From Geodermatophilus ruber (GTDB taxonomy: Bacteria > Actinomycetota > Actinomycetes > Mycobacteriales > Geodermatophilaceae), in the NCBI RefSeq assembly GCF_900114385.1, contig NZ_FOSW01000001.1, forward strand, positions 124,001-188,000: DNA of 64,000 nt. Direction: 5' to 3'. A program made the translations under genes and the position numbers. This document shows, in pieces, positions 36,367 through 44,847 of the stretch. Within the stretch, counting starts at the first letter, position 1. Each line of letters begins with the position of its first letter. Below the pieces are notes generated by a model. It saw only the letters and a program-made list of their open reading frames with translations, did not search any database and had not been told where the DNA came from.

Positions 36367-37245
36367 TCAGCGGTCCTTCGCGTCCCGCCCCAGCTCCACC
36401 GAACGGGCGTGCGCCGCCTCGATCGCGGCGATGAGTGCCGCCCGGACACCGTGCCGCTCCAGCTCGCGGATGGCGGCGATCGTCGTCCCCCCGGGACTGG
36501 TCACCGCCTCCCGGAGCTGCACCGGGTGCTCGCCGGAGTCGCGCAGCATCACGGCGGAGCCGAGGGCGGTCTGCACGATGAGGTCCGCGGCGAGCGCGCG
36601 CGGCAGCCCCAGCAGGATCCCGGCGTCGATCATCGCCTCGACCAGGTAGAAGAAGTACGCCGGCCCGCTGCCCGACAGCGCGGTGACGGCGTCCTGCTGC
36701 GCCTCCGGCACCCGGCGGACCCGGCCGACGGCGGCCAACAGCGCCTCGGCCTCGTCCAGGTGCGCCTCGTCGGCGTGCGCCCCGGCCGAGAGCACGCTCA
36801 TCCCCTCGTCGACCAGCGCCGGGGTGTTCGGCATGACCCGGACCACCGGCACGCCGTCGGGCAGCGCCGCCTCGATCGTGCCGGTCGGCACGCCGGCGGC
36901 CACGGAGACGACCAGATGACCGGGGTCCACCCGCCCGGCCAGCAGCCCGAGCAGCGTGCCGATGTCCTGCGGCTTGACCGCCAGCAGCAGCACGCGGCAG
37001 CGCGCGGCCGCCTCCGCCAGGTCGAGGACCGGCACGCCGTAGCGCGCCGACAGTTCGGCCGCCCGCTCGGGACTGCGCTCGCAGACGACGATGCCGTCGG
37101 GCCCGCCGCGGCGGACCAGCCCGGAGAGCAGGGCCTCCCCGATCTTGCCGCCGCCGATGATGGCCAGCCCCTGCCGGCCGGCAGCCGCCGTGCTCTCCTC
37201 GCCGGCACCCGGCTGCGGCGCCGTCGCACTCCCCTGCGCGCTCAC
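36367..37245 (-). CDS. proC: Pyrroline-5-carboxylate reductase
   Basis: Last enzyme of proline synthesis, reducing P5C with NAD(P)H (292 residues). The nucleotide motif is IIGGGKIGEAL (29-39); the family signature LSGSGPAYFFYLVEAM and the late block TSPGGTTIAAIRELE are present. GTG at 37245 overlaps the stop of the proline-dehydrogenase-like gene (GTGA); 25 poorly conserved residues precede the Rossmann fold. It corresponds to Rv0500. Confidence 0.95.
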   Translation of the reverse strand: MSAQGSATAPQPGAGEESTAAAGRQGLAIIGGGKIGEALLSGLVRRGGPDGIVVCERSPERAAELSARYGVPVLDLAEAAARCRVLLLAVKPQDIGTLLGLLAGRVDPGHLVVSVAAGVPTGTIEAALPDGVPVVRVMPNTPALVDEGMSVLSAGAHADEAHLDEAEALLAAVGRVRRVPEAQQDAVTALSGSGPAYFFYLVEAMIDAGILLGLPRALAADLIVQTALGSAVMLRDSGEHPVQLREAVTSPGGTTIAAIRELERHGVRAALIAAIEAAHARSVELGRDAKDR

Positions 37246-37985
37246 GACCGGCCCGCCAGCCGGCGCAGGACCGCCGCGGCGGCACCCTCGCCCGAGGGCA
37301 GCGCGACCCGCACCCCGTACCCGCCGGCGACCAGCCGGCGCTGCTCGTCGGTGCGGACTCTCCACGGCATGACGTACTCCCAGGTGTCGGGTGCTCGCTC
37401 GTTCCAGGCGGCGCGCTCGCCGGCGATGGCGACCAGCCGCGGGTCGGTGGTGCCGATACCGGGGCGCCCGCCTCCGGCCATCAGCACGTTCAGGCAGCGC
37501 ACGAAGGCCAGGTCGGCGGCCGCGCCGCGGCCGCCGGTCAGCCGCACGGGACCCTCGGCCAGGGCCCGGCAGTCCTCCTCGGCGCCCGGCCGGTCCGCCG
37601 GCACCACCACCCCCGCGCCGGGCAGCCGCGCGGCCAGCGGCCGTACCAGCTCACCGGCTCCGGCCAACGCCACCCCCAGCCCCGCCTCCCGGGCGGCGCC
37701 GGCGAGCGCGACGGCAGCGGGCACGCCGAGCCGCTCCACCGGCACGGTCAGCTCGCACCGGGCGGACAGCCCGGCGGCGGACACGCGGCCGACCAGGTCG
37801 CGCAGCTCGGCAGCGGGATCGGCGGCGCCGGCGGCCGGCACGTGCTCGAGGGCCACCGCGCGCCCGGAGGCGGTGAGCTCGCCGGCCACCCGGACGGCGT
37901 CGTCGACCCGCGGACCGGCTCCGGCGAGCGCCGCGAGGGGACGGCCGAGGAGACGGCGCACCGGGACGGAGGGTTGCGCGCGCAC
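37242..37985 (-). CDS. Degenerate proline dehydrogenase-like protein
   Basis: A 247-residue protein with an Ala/Gly/Val-rich alternating pattern suggesting a TIM-like barrel. The C-terminal part (DTWEYVMPWRVRTDE, then GYGVRVALPSGEG, then VLRRLAGRS) lines up with the end of proline dehydrogenases, where YVPYG and a WxPY stretch normally help bind proline and FAD; here those aromatic residues are replaced. It may be inactive or act on something else. GTG at 37985 gives the usual short actinobacterial form. It lies directly upstream of, and overlaps, proC. Confidence 0.6.
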   Translation of the reverse strand: MRAQPSVPVRRLLGRPLAALAGAGPRVDDAVRVAGELTASGRAVALEHVPAAGAADPAAELRDLVGRVSAAGLSARCELTVPVERLGVPAAVALAGAAREAGLGVALAGAGELVRPLAARLPGAGVVVPADRPGAEEDCRALAEGPVRLTGGRGAAADLAFVRCLNVLMAGGGRPGIGTTDPRLVAIAGERAAWNERAPDTWEYVMPWRVRTDEQRRLVAGGYGVRVALPSGEGAAAAVLRRLAGRS

Positions 37986-38061
37986 GAGGCGAACCGTAGT
38001 GCCGGCGCCGCCGGGGGGTTGCAGGGTGTGCCGCCCGCGGGGGCGGGGTAGCCGCGGCCGC

Positions 38062-38622
38062 ATGGCTGGAGAACTGAACGGGATGAAGGTGGCCGTCCTC
38101 GCGACCGACGGGGTCGAGCAGGTGGAGCTCGACCGGCCGTGGCAGGTGCTGGAGGAGGCCGGCGCGGAGCCGGAGCTGGTCTCGCTGGAGTCCGGGTCGA
38201 TCACCGCCTACGACCACATCGACCCGGCGGACCGGAAGAAGGTCGACGCCGTCGTGAGCGAGGCCGACCCCGACGAGTACGCGGCACTGGTCCTCCCCGG
38301 CGGCGTCATCAACGGCGACTTCATCCGGGCCGACGCCGACGCGGTGGCCTTCGTGACGGCCTTCTTCGAGGCCGGCAAGCCCGTTGCCGCGATCTGCCAC
38401 GCCCCGTGGGTGCTCGCGGAGGCCGGCGTCGCCCGGGGCCGGCGCATGACGTCGTGGCCCTCGCTGCAGACCGACCTGCGCAACGCCGGTGCCGAGTGGG
38501 TCGACGAGGAGGTCGTCGTCGACGGCACCCTGCTCACCAGCCGCAGGCCCGACGACCTGGACGCGTTCGGCGTCGCGATGGTCGAGCTGTTCGCCGCCGG
38601 GCCGGAGGAGGCGGCCGGGTGA
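38062..38622 (+). CDS. DJ-1/PfpI family protein
   Basis: A 186-residue class I amidotransferase-like protein. The nucleophile is C112 in the elbow AAICHAPWVLAEAG, with the conserved acidic residue near position 19-22 (DGVEQVEL) and the LVLPGGVING strand. Family members act as deglycase-like, chaperone or peptidase proteins; the precise role cannot be told. The ATG at 38062 lies 76 bp from the divergent proline-dehydrogenase-like gene. Confidence 0.88.
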   Translation: MAGELNGMKVAVLATDGVEQVELDRPWQVLEEAGAEPELVSLESGSITAYDHIDPADRKKVDAVVSEADPDEYAALVLPGGVINGDFIRADADAVAFVTAFFEAGKPVAAICHAPWVLAEAGVARGRRMTSWPSLQTDLRNAGAEWVDEEVVVDGTLLTSRRPDDLDAFGVAMVELFAAGPEEAAG

Positions 38623-38628
38623 GCGGCC

Positions 38629-39408
38629 TCAGCCGCTGCTGGTGATCAACCCGGCGGCCGGGGCGATGCTGAGCAGGGTGCCCGCGAACACCAGGACTGC
38701 GACCAGCCGGACGGTGACCGGTTCGCGGTCGTGCCGCTGCCGCCACGCCCCGACCCCGGCCACCAGCCCCGCCACGGCCAGCGGCGCGAGAACGACGGCC
38801 GCGTAGGGCAGGAGGTCCCAGAGGACGGTGAAGAGGAAGTAGATGCCGACGCCGGCGCCGAGGGCCACGACCAGCTCGCCGCCGAAGCGCAGCCAGGCGA
38901 GGGCGCCCTCCTTGGGGGCGAGCGTCTCCTCCTCGAGCAGCGGCGCGTCGTCGTCCCGGTTGACGGGGATGGGGCCGGTGCCGTCGGCGGTCGCCGCCGC
39001 CGGGCCGCTCGGGCCGGCCGTGGGCACGCCCGGCTTGCGGGAGGGGCGCAGCCCCGGGATCGCCGCCGTCGACGGCTCGACCGGCCCGCGGCGCCGCTTC
39101 GCCGCCGCCGCGGCGGAAGGCGGGGCGTCCCCGGCCCGGTCGGAGGCCCGCCGGCCGAACGTGGGCCGCTCGCCCATCCGGCCGGTGTCGCTGCCCCGGT
39201 CGGTGTCGCTCACCCGTCCGGTCTCGGCCTCGCGGTCCCCGCCGGAGCCCCGCTGCCGGACACCGGTGTCGCCGGTGTCGTCCCAGCGCCGGCGCCGGCC
39301 GCGCGTCGGCGACTCGACGCCGGCCTCGCGCAGGATGTCGGCCAGCGGCCGCCCGCCGGTCTCCGGATCCCGTCGGGTGGTGTCGCGGTCCTTGGCCGAG
39401 CTGGTCAT
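38629..39408 (-). CDS. Conserved membrane protein (Rv0497-like)
   Basis: A 259-residue protein: about 165 residues of charged, low-complexity sequence (Arg, Asp, Gly, Pro), then two helix regions (GELVVALGAGVGIYFLFTVL, LLPYAAVVLAPLAVAGLVAG) and a final one (LVAVLVFAGTLLSIAPAAG). A short ADILREAGVES motif near residue 22 is the only conserved-looking element of the tail. The position beside ppx matches Rv0497. The ATG overlaps the ppx stop (ATGA). Function unknown. Confidence 0.8.
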   Translation of the reverse strand: MTSSAKDRDTTRRDPETGGRPLADILREAGVESPTRGRRRRWDDTGDTGVRQRGSGGDREAETGRVSDTDRGSDTGRMGERPTFGRRASDRAGDAPPSAAAAAKRRRGPVEPSTAAIPGLRPSRKPGVPTAGPSGPAAATADGTGPIPVNRDDDAPLLEEETLAPKEGALAWLRFGGELVVALGAGVGIYFLFTVLWDLLPYAAVVLAPLAVAGLVAGVGAWRQRHDREPVTVRLVAVLVFAGTLLSIAPAAGLITSSG

Positions 39409-40352
39409 TCCTGTTCCCCCAACGTGTCCAGCCGACGGAGGATGACGCCCTCCCGCAGTGCCCACGGGCAGATCCGGACGGACGGTACGTCGAGCGCCCG
39501 CATGGCCGCGCGCGCCACGACGGCGCCGGCCGGAACCTGGTGGGCGCGGTCCGGCGACACGCCCCGCAACTCGGCCAGAGCGCCGGACTCGATGCGGGAG
39601 ACGAAGCCGATCAGCTGGCCCAGCCCGTCGAGGGTCAGCTCCCGGGGCACCCGCAGCCCGGCGGAGTACGGCGCCGCCCCGGTCAGGCGGGCCAGCGTGC
39701 GGAAGGTCTTGCTGGTGGCCGCGACGAGGTCCGGCGGGCCGTCGGCCAGGAGCTTCTTGGCGGCCGGGCGCAGCAGGTCGGCGGCGTACGCGTCCAGCTC
39801 GTCGAGCGCGGCGAGGTCCGGCCGCCCTCCCCGGTGAGCCGCGGGGAGGTAGCGGCGGGTCATCCGCCCGGCCCCCAGCGGCAGCGACAGGGCGACGTCG
39901 GGGTCCTCGTCGAACCCGCTGGCCAGCTCCAGCGAGCCCCCGCCGATGTCGAGGACCAGCAGCCGGCCGGCGCTCCAGCCGTACCACCGCCGGACGGCGA
40001 GGAAGGTCAGCCGGGCCTCCTCCTCGCCGCTGGTCACCTGCAGGTCGACCCCGGTCTGCGCCCGGACCCGCTCGAGCACCTCCAGGCCGTTGTCGGCCTC
40101 ACGGATGGCGGAGGTGACCATCGCCACCACCTCGTCGCAGCGGTGCGCCGCGGCCTGCTCGCAGGCGCTGCGCACGGCCTTCACCAGGGCCTTCTCCCCC
40201 TCCTTCGACAGCAGGTTGTCCGGGCCGACGTGCTCGGCCAGGCGCAGCACCTCACGGTCGTCGTGCATGGGCGTGGGGTGGGCACCCCGGTGGGCGTCGA
40301 CGACCAGGAGGTGCACGGTGTTCGAGCCGACGTCCAGCACCCCGAGTCGCAT
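39405..40352 (-). CDS. ppx: Exopolyphosphatase / pppGpp phosphohydrolase family protein
   Basis: Ppx/GppA-family phosphatase of 315 residues, the short form without the C-terminal HD-like domains, as in mycobacterial Ppx1 (Rv0496). The ASKHA motifs are [13 protein letters not shown] (7-19), TSGEEEARL and [12 protein letters not shown]. It degrades polyphosphate from the end or pppGpp. The phosphate-response genes senX3-regX3-phoU lie about 5 kb away. Confidence 0.92.
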   Translation of the reverse strand: MRLGVLDVGSNTVHLLVVDAHRGAHPTPMHDDREVLRLAEHVGPDNLLSKEGEKALVKAVRSACEQAAAHRCDEVVAMVTSAIREADNGLEVLERVRAQTGVDLQVTSGEEEARLTFLAVRRWYGWSAGRLLVLDIGGGSLELASGFDEDPDVALSLPLGAGRMTRRYLPAAHRGGRPDLAALDELDAYAADLLRPAAKKLLADGPPDLVAATSKTFRTLARLTGAAPYSAGLRVPRELTLDGLGQLIGFVSRIESGALAELRGVSPDRAHQVPAGAVVARAAMRALDVPSVRICPWALREGVILRRLDTLGEQE

Positions 40353-40417
40353 GCCGCCAGTCTGCCCGGCCCCCTCGCGACCGGTCGCGGGGGTGCCCGG
40401 AGCCCTGGAGCGGTGCC

Positions 40418-40423
40418 TACGCT
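40418..40423 (+). promoter_or_regulatory. -10 box of the Cys-rich protein gene (leaderless)
   Basis: TACGCT, then 6 bases, then the GTG at 40430, the same geometry as at menF. No -35 match is seen 17 bp upstream. Confidence 0.5.
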
Positions 40424-40429
40424 GGTCCG

Positions 40430-41287
40430 GTGGAGGACGTCCCGCCCGAGGTGCCGCTGGACTTCGCGCGCGAGTGGGTGGAGTTCCCCGACCCGGCCGA
40501 CCCCCGGCACATCGTCCGCGCCGACCTGACCTGGCTGGCCTCGGCCTGGACCTGCATCTTCGGCCGCGGATGCGCCGGCGTGGTGGCCGGCCGGCCGGAC
40601 GACGGCTGCTGCAGCCACGGCGCCTTCTTCGCCGACGAGGACGACCTCGCGCGGGTCACCTCGGCGGTGGCCGACCTCGCCGATGAGGACTGGCAGCTGG
40701 CACCGGTCGGTCGCCGCGCCTGGACGGAGCAGGACCGGGCCGAGGAGGGGCAGGCCGCCGAGGAGGGCGTCCGGTCGTTGCGCACCCGCGTCGTCGACGG
40801 CGCCTGCGTGTTCCTCAACCGGCCGGGCTTCCCCGGCGGCGCCGGGTGCGCCCTGCACCGCATGGCCCTGCGCGAGGGCCTGCACCCGCTGGTGACCAAG
40901 CCCGACGTGTGCTGGCAGCTGCCGATGCGGCGGGAGCAGGAGGAGGTCGAGCGGCCCGACGGCACGAAGGTGCGGGTCTCGACCATCGGCGAGTTCGACC
41001 GCCGCGGCTGGGGCGCCGGTGGCCACGACCTGCACTGGTGGTGCACCGGGTCTCCGGCCGCGCACGTCGCCGCCGAGCCGCTGGTCCTCACCTACGCCGC
41101 GGAGCTCACCACGCTCCTCGGCGCACCGGCCTACGAGGAGCTGCGCCGGCTGACCGAGGCCCGGCTGGACCACGGGCTGGTCGCGCCTCACCCGGCCAGC
41201 CCGGCGCCGGTGCCGGTGCCGGTGCCGGTCGTCCTGCACCGCCGCCGGCCCGGAGCGGGTCCCCCGTTCGAGGTGCGACCGCACTGA
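40430..41287 (+). CDS. Cysteine-rich conserved protein (Rv0495c-like)
   Basis: A 285-residue soluble protein divergent from ppx, as Rv0495c is from Rv0496. Eight cysteines stand at 42, 48, 60, 61, 126, 140, 161 and 205, in segments such as [21 protein letters not shown] and HWWCTGS. Their spread recalls YkgJ/DUF3109-type proteins that bind Fe-S or zinc, so a metal or redox centre is likely. The C-terminus has a short PVPVPVPV run coded by four GCCGGT units. The GTG start is set by the leaderless promoter. Function not known. Confidence 0.75.
   Translation: MEDVPPEVPLDFAREWVEFPDPADPRHIVRADLTWLASAWTCIFGRGCAGVVAGRPDDGCCSHGAFFADEDDLARVTSAVADLADEDWQLAPVGRRAWTEQDRAEEGQAAEEGVRSLRTRVVDGACVFLNRPGFPGGAGCALHRMALREGLHPLVTKPDVCWQLPMRREQEEVERPDGTKVRVSTIGEFDRRGWGAGGHDLHWWCTGSPAAHVAAEPLVLTYAAELTTLLGAPAYEELRRLTEARLDHGLVAPHPASPAPVPVPVPVVLHRRRPGAGPPFEVRPH
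41206..41229 (+). repeat. Four tandem GCCGGT hexamers
   Basis: Perfect 6-bp units inside the 3' end of the Cys-rich protein gene, coding Pro-Val pairs. The hexamer length keeps the frame if copy number changes. Confidence 0.7.
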
Positions 41288-41347
41288 GGGCGCCCCCTGC
41301 GGCACTACCCTTCCCCGGAACGGACCGATGACCGGACGGCGGGGACT

Positions 41348-43492
41348 GTGAACGAGGGACGCGCGACCGCTCGGGCCGGGGCCGGAGCCCCGGGGGCCGA
41401 CGCCCGTCCCGACAACGCCTTCGTCGCGCTCGTCCGCATTCCCGCGTTCCGCCGGTTGTGGGCGGCGATCACGGTGTCCAGCCTCGGCGACTGGCTGGGC
41501 CTGCTGGCCACCACCGCGATGGCCCAGCAGCTCACCCGGGACCAGTCGGTGGCGGTGCAGGGCGCCGCCATCTCCGGCGTGATCCTGACCCGCCTGCTGC
41601 CCGACCTGCTGCTCGCCCCGCTGGCCGGTGCGCTCGCCGACCGGCTGGACCGGCGGACCACCGCGATCATCGGCGACCTGCTCGCGCTCACGCTCTACCT
41701 GTCGATCGCGTTCACCTACGAGCTGACCTGGCTCTACATCGCCCAGTTCCTCGTCGAGGCGGTCGGGCTGTTCACCAACCCGGCCAAGCAGGCGATGCAG
41801 GTCGCGATCGTGCCGCGCGAACGGCTGGCGGTCGCCAACCAGGTCATGCTCTTCTCGATCTACGGGGCGGTCCCGATCGCCGCCGTCCTGTTCGCCCTGC
41901 TGTCCACCGCGAGCCGGATCTTCCCGGACGGCGGCGACGCGGGCAGCGATGCGCAGGCGGCGATCGTCGTGGCCCTGGTGTTCAACGCGGCCACCTTCGG
42001 GGTGACCGCGCTGACGATCCTGCTCTCCCGCCCGCTCATCCCGGGCACCGCGCCGGACCGCGACGAGCAGCGCAACGTCTTCTCCCTGGTCGCCGAGGGC
42101 GTCTCCTTCCTGCGCGAACGGCCCCTCATGCGGGCGCTGTACGTCGGCGTCCTCGGGGCCTTCGGCGCGGGCGGGCTGACCATCGGTGTCGCCCAGCTCT
42201 ACGTGGCCACCCTGGACGCCGGTGCCGCCGGGTACGGGATCATCTTCGGCACCGTCTTCACCGGCCTGGCGCTGGGCATGCTGATCGGCCCGCGGATCCT
42301 GCCCACCGTGCCGCGGCGCACCGTCTTCGCCCGCGCGATCGGCCTGGCCGGCCTGGCGCTGATGAGCATGTCGCTGCTGCGGGAGTTCGTGCTGGCCGCC
42401 GGCGCCGCCTTCCTCGTCGGCCTGTTCGCCGGGGTCGCCTGGATCATCGGCTACACGCTGATCGGGTTCGAGGTCGAGGACCGGCTGCGCGGGCGGGTCT
42501 TCTCCTTCGTCGTCTCCTCGGTGCGGATCGTGCTGCTGCTGGCGGTCGCCGTCGGGCCCGGCCTGGCCGGCCTGCTCGGCACGCACGACGTGCAGTTCGG
42601 GGATCTGGAGCTGACCGTCACCGGTCCCGGGCTGACCCTGCTGATGGGCAGCGCGCTCGCGCTGCTGGTGAGCGTCTACGCCACCCGGCAGGTGGCGGCC
42701 TCCGGCCGCTCCCGCACCCGGTTCCGCGACCTGCTGCGGCTGCTGTGGGGCAGCTCCGACCTGCTGTCGGCCTCGGCCAGCGGCGTCGGGCTGTTCATCG
42801 TCGTCGAGGGCGCCGACCGGGAGCTCACCCGCCGCTACACCGCCGATCTCGCCGCGGTGCTGCGCGACTCCGGGTGCCCGGTCCTGGTCACCTCCGAGCC
42901 CAGCGACACCCGGCTGGGCCGGGATGTGCGCGGCCTGCTCTACCCCCCGCCGCCCGGCTCCGGGATCGGCGGCCCGACGCCCGGCGCCGACGACGGCCGC
43001 CCGGTGGGCCCCTACACCGCGGCCCTGCTGGCCGCCGCCGACCGGGCCCAGCACGTCGCCTCGGTGATCCGCCCGGCGCTGGAGCAGCGCCAGGTGGTGG
43101 TGAACTCCCACTACGTGGACACCTCGATCGCCTTCCACGGGGCCGGTCAGGGACTGGACGCCGACCGGATCTTCCGCACGTCCCTGTGGGCGACCCGCGG
43201 GCTGCTGCCCGACCTGACCGTGGTCGTGGACTCCCCGGTCACCGCCGCGCCGCACGGCGTCGACGGCGACGCGGTGCGCAAGGCATTCCTCGCCCAGGCC
43301 GAGGCGGCACCGGATCGGTACGTCGTCGTCCCCGGGGAGCTGCTGGACCCCACCGGGGACGCCGGGCTGGTCTCGCCCGTCGTGCGCCGGCGGCTCACCA
43401 GCCTGCTCGCGCTGCGCTACCCGGCCGCCGCAGAGGGCCCCGCCGGCGCCGCGCAGCCGCCGGTCGCCGCCACGCCCGGCGCGGGCGACTGA
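41348..43492 (+). CDS. MFS transporter fused to a degenerate thymidylate-kinase domain
   Basis: A 714-residue protein. Residues 25-450 are a 12-helix major facilitator of the enterobactin-exporter/MFS_3 kind (AGALADRLDRRTTAIIGD loop). Residues 480-690 align with dTMP kinase: GLFIVVEG, the T-S-EP-x-x-T-x-LG strand (VTSEPSDTRLG), AADRAQHV (563-570) and YVDTSIAFHGAGQGLD (589-604). The Walker A loop GGDGAGKST is replaced by GADRELTRR (488-496) and the DRY motif reads SHY (587-589), so ATP binding and catalysis look lost. Actinobacteria have MFS-Tmk fusions; this one appears to be a pseudokinase. Confidence 0.88.
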   Translation: MNEGRATARAGAGAPGADARPDNAFVALVRIPAFRRLWAAITVSSLGDWLGLLATTAMAQQLTRDQSVAVQGAAISGVILTRLLPDLLLAPLAGALADRLDRRTTAIIGDLLALTLYLSIAFTYELTWLYIAQFLVEAVGLFTNPAKQAMQVAIVPRERLAVANQVMLFSIYGAVPIAAVLFALLSTASRIFPDGGDAGSDAQAAIVVALVFNAATFGVTALTILLSRPLIPGTAPDRDEQRNVFSLVAEGVSFLRERPLMRALYVGVLGAFGAGGLTIGVAQLYVATLDAGAAGYGIIFGTVFTGLALGMLIGPRILPTVPRRTVFARAIGLAGLALMSMSLLREFVLAAGAAFLVGLFAGVAWIIGYTLIGFEVEDRLRGRVFSFVVSSVRIVLLLAVAVGPGLAGLLGTHDVQFGDLELTVTGPGLTLLMGSALALLVSVYATRQVAASGRSRTRFRDLLRLLWGSSDLLSASASGVGLFIVVEGADRELTRRYTADLAAVLRDSGCPVLVTSEPSDTRLGRDVRGLLYPPPPGSGIGGPTPGADDGRPVGPYTAALLAAADRAQHVASVIRPALEQRQVVVNSHYVDTSIAFHGAGQGLDADRIFRTSLWATRGLLPDLTVVVDSPVTAAPHGVDGDAVRKAFLAQAEAAPDRYVVVPGELLDPTGDAGLVSPVVRRRLTSLLALRYPAAAEGPAGAAQPPVAATPGAGD

Positions 43493-43504
43493 GCGCGGGG
43501 CGCC

Positions 43505-44491
43505 TCAGGCAGCCCGGTCCCCCGATGCGGCGCGGAAGGTCTGCCGGTAGGCCCGCGGCGAGACGCCGCGACGGCGGGTGAACTGCTCGCGCAGGCCGGC
43601 GGCGGTGGCGAAGCCGACCAGCCGGGCGATCTCCTCGACCGGCGCGTCGCTGTTCTCCAGCAGCGCCTCCGCGGCCGCCAGCCGCTGGCCGAGCAGCCAG
43701 GCGTGCGGCGTCGTCCCGGTGGTGGCCTTGAACCGGCGGGCGAAGCTGCGGGGGCTCATCAGCGCCCGGCGAGCCAGGGTGTCCACGCTGATCTCCTCGG
43801 CCAGGTGGGCGACCGCCCAGTCCAGGACCGCGCCCAGCCGGTCGTCCTCGCATGCGGCGACCGGCGTGTCGATGAACTGCGCCTGCCCACCGTCCCGGTG
43901 CGGCGGCACGACCATCTCGCGGGCCAGCGCGTTGGCCGCGGCCGCGCCCCACTCCCGGCGGACGACGTGCAGCAGCGTGTCCACGCCCGCCGCGGTGCCC
44001 GCCCCGGTGATCAGCCGGCCGTTGTCGACGTAGAGGACCGTGGGGTCCACGTGCACGGCGGGGTACCGGGCGGCCAGCTCCCCGGCGTACTTCCAGTGCG
44101 TCGTGGCGCGCAGGCCGTCGAGCAGGCCGGCCTCGGCGAGCACGAAGGCACCCGTGCACTGGCTGATCATGAGCGCCCCGCGCGCGTGCGCCTCACGGAA
44201 CGCGTCGAGCAGCGGGGGCGAGGGGACGCGGGTGAACAGCTCCCAGGCGGTGATCGTGACGATGTCGGAGGCGGCCAGCCGGTCGAGGCCGTGCTCGACC
44301 GTGACCGGGATGCCGGTGTCGGTGCGGACGACGCCCGGCCGCTCGGTGACCAGGCCGAAGTCGAACCGCGGCAACCCCATGGCACGCCGGTCGTAGCCGA
44401 AGACCTCCACCGCGACGCCGAGGCCGAAGCTGCCCACCAGGCCGTCGGCGACGAGGGTGCTGACGACGAGCGGACGGGACGTTCCTGCCAT
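43505..44491 (-). CDS. GlxA-type AraC family transcriptional regulator
   Basis: A 328-residue regulator with an N-terminal DJ-1/PfpI-like sensor domain (about 8-175, nucleophile-elbow region ISQCTGAFVLAEAGLL) and a C-terminal AraC HTH pair (about 220-318, ISVDTLARRALMSPRSFARRF and EEIARLVGFATAAGLREQF). The architecture is that of GlxA/FtrA regulators. The ATG at 44491 lies inside an inverted repeat (44481-44511) likely used for autoregulation. The effector is unknown. Confidence 0.9.
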   Translation of the reverse strand: MAGTSRPLVVSTLVADGLVGSFGLGVAVEVFGYDRRAMGLPRFDFGLVTERPGVVRTDTGIPVTVEHGLDRLAASDIVTITAWELFTRVPSPPLLDAFREAHARGALMISQCTGAFVLAEAGLLDGLRATTHWKYAGELAARYPAVHVDPTVLYVDNGRLITGAGTAAGVDTLLHVVRREWGAAAANALAREMVVPPHRDGGQAQFIDTPVAACEDDRLGAVLDWAVAHLAEEISVDTLARRALMSPRSFARRFKATTGTTPHAWLLGQRLAAAEALLENSDAPVEEIARLVGFATAAGLREQFTRRRGVSPRAYRQTFRAASGDRAA

Positions 44492-44537
44492 GCCGACATG
44501 ATGGCAGGAACGCCGCGATAGTGGTCGGTCCTGCCAC
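44481..44537. promoter_or_regulatory. Operator-like repeats at the GlxA-type gene start
   Basis: GTTCCTGCCAT (44481-44491), nine bases, then ATGGCAGGAAC (44501-44511), a perfect 11-bp inverted repeat covering the start codon. A third related element, GGTCCTGCCAC, follows at 44527-44537 toward the small plus-strand gene. This is a likely autoregulatory operator shared by both genes. Confidence 0.65.
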
Positions 44538-44572
44538 TCGTGCGGCGGGAGACCGGCGCGCACGCTTCCTCC

Positions 44573-44791
44573 ATGTTGCTGATCACCTGCCCCGTGACGA
44601 GGACCGACGAGCTGGTCGCCGACCGGCGCATCCGCTCGGTGGTCAACCACCCGACGCACATCGCCCTGCACGTCGAGTGCCCCTGCGGCGGCGTGCACGT
44701 CTACCGCACCGGCCGCCGGTGGGAGGACCGCCGCCGGGCCGCCGCGCAGGCCCCGCCGGCTCACCCTGCGCGCGACCTCGTCGACGCCTAG
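44573..44791 (+). CDS. Small hypothetical protein with CxC motif
   Basis: A 72-residue protein divergent from the GlxA-type regulator. It has Cys at position 6 (LLITCPVTRTDELV) and a CPCGGVHVYRTGRRW segment in the middle, which could be half of a zinc site. The C-terminus is Arg/Ala/Pro-rich. ATG at 44573 is preceded by a CTTCCTCC stretch that does not resemble a ribosome site. I do not recognise a family. Confidence 0.6.
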   Translation: MLLITCPVTRTDELVADRRIRSVVNHPTHIALHVECPCGGVHVYRTGRRWEDRRRAAAQAPPAHPARDLVDA

Positions 44792-44847
44792 GGGCGAACA
44801 CATGGACGAACTGCAGGAGGAGACCGGCCGGGGGGTGAGCGCCGTCG

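Noticed and set aside
40181..43255. Minus-strand open frame of more than 1000 codons
   Set aside because: It lies opposite ppx, the Cys-rich gene and the MFS fusion and is repetitive Gly/Gln/Arg/His sequence, typical of an antisense shadow.
41458..43581. Second plus-strand frame of about 700 codons inside the MFS-kinase gene
   Set aside because: Arg/Pro-rich composition, no domain, and the overlapping frame encodes recognisable transporter and kinase motifs.
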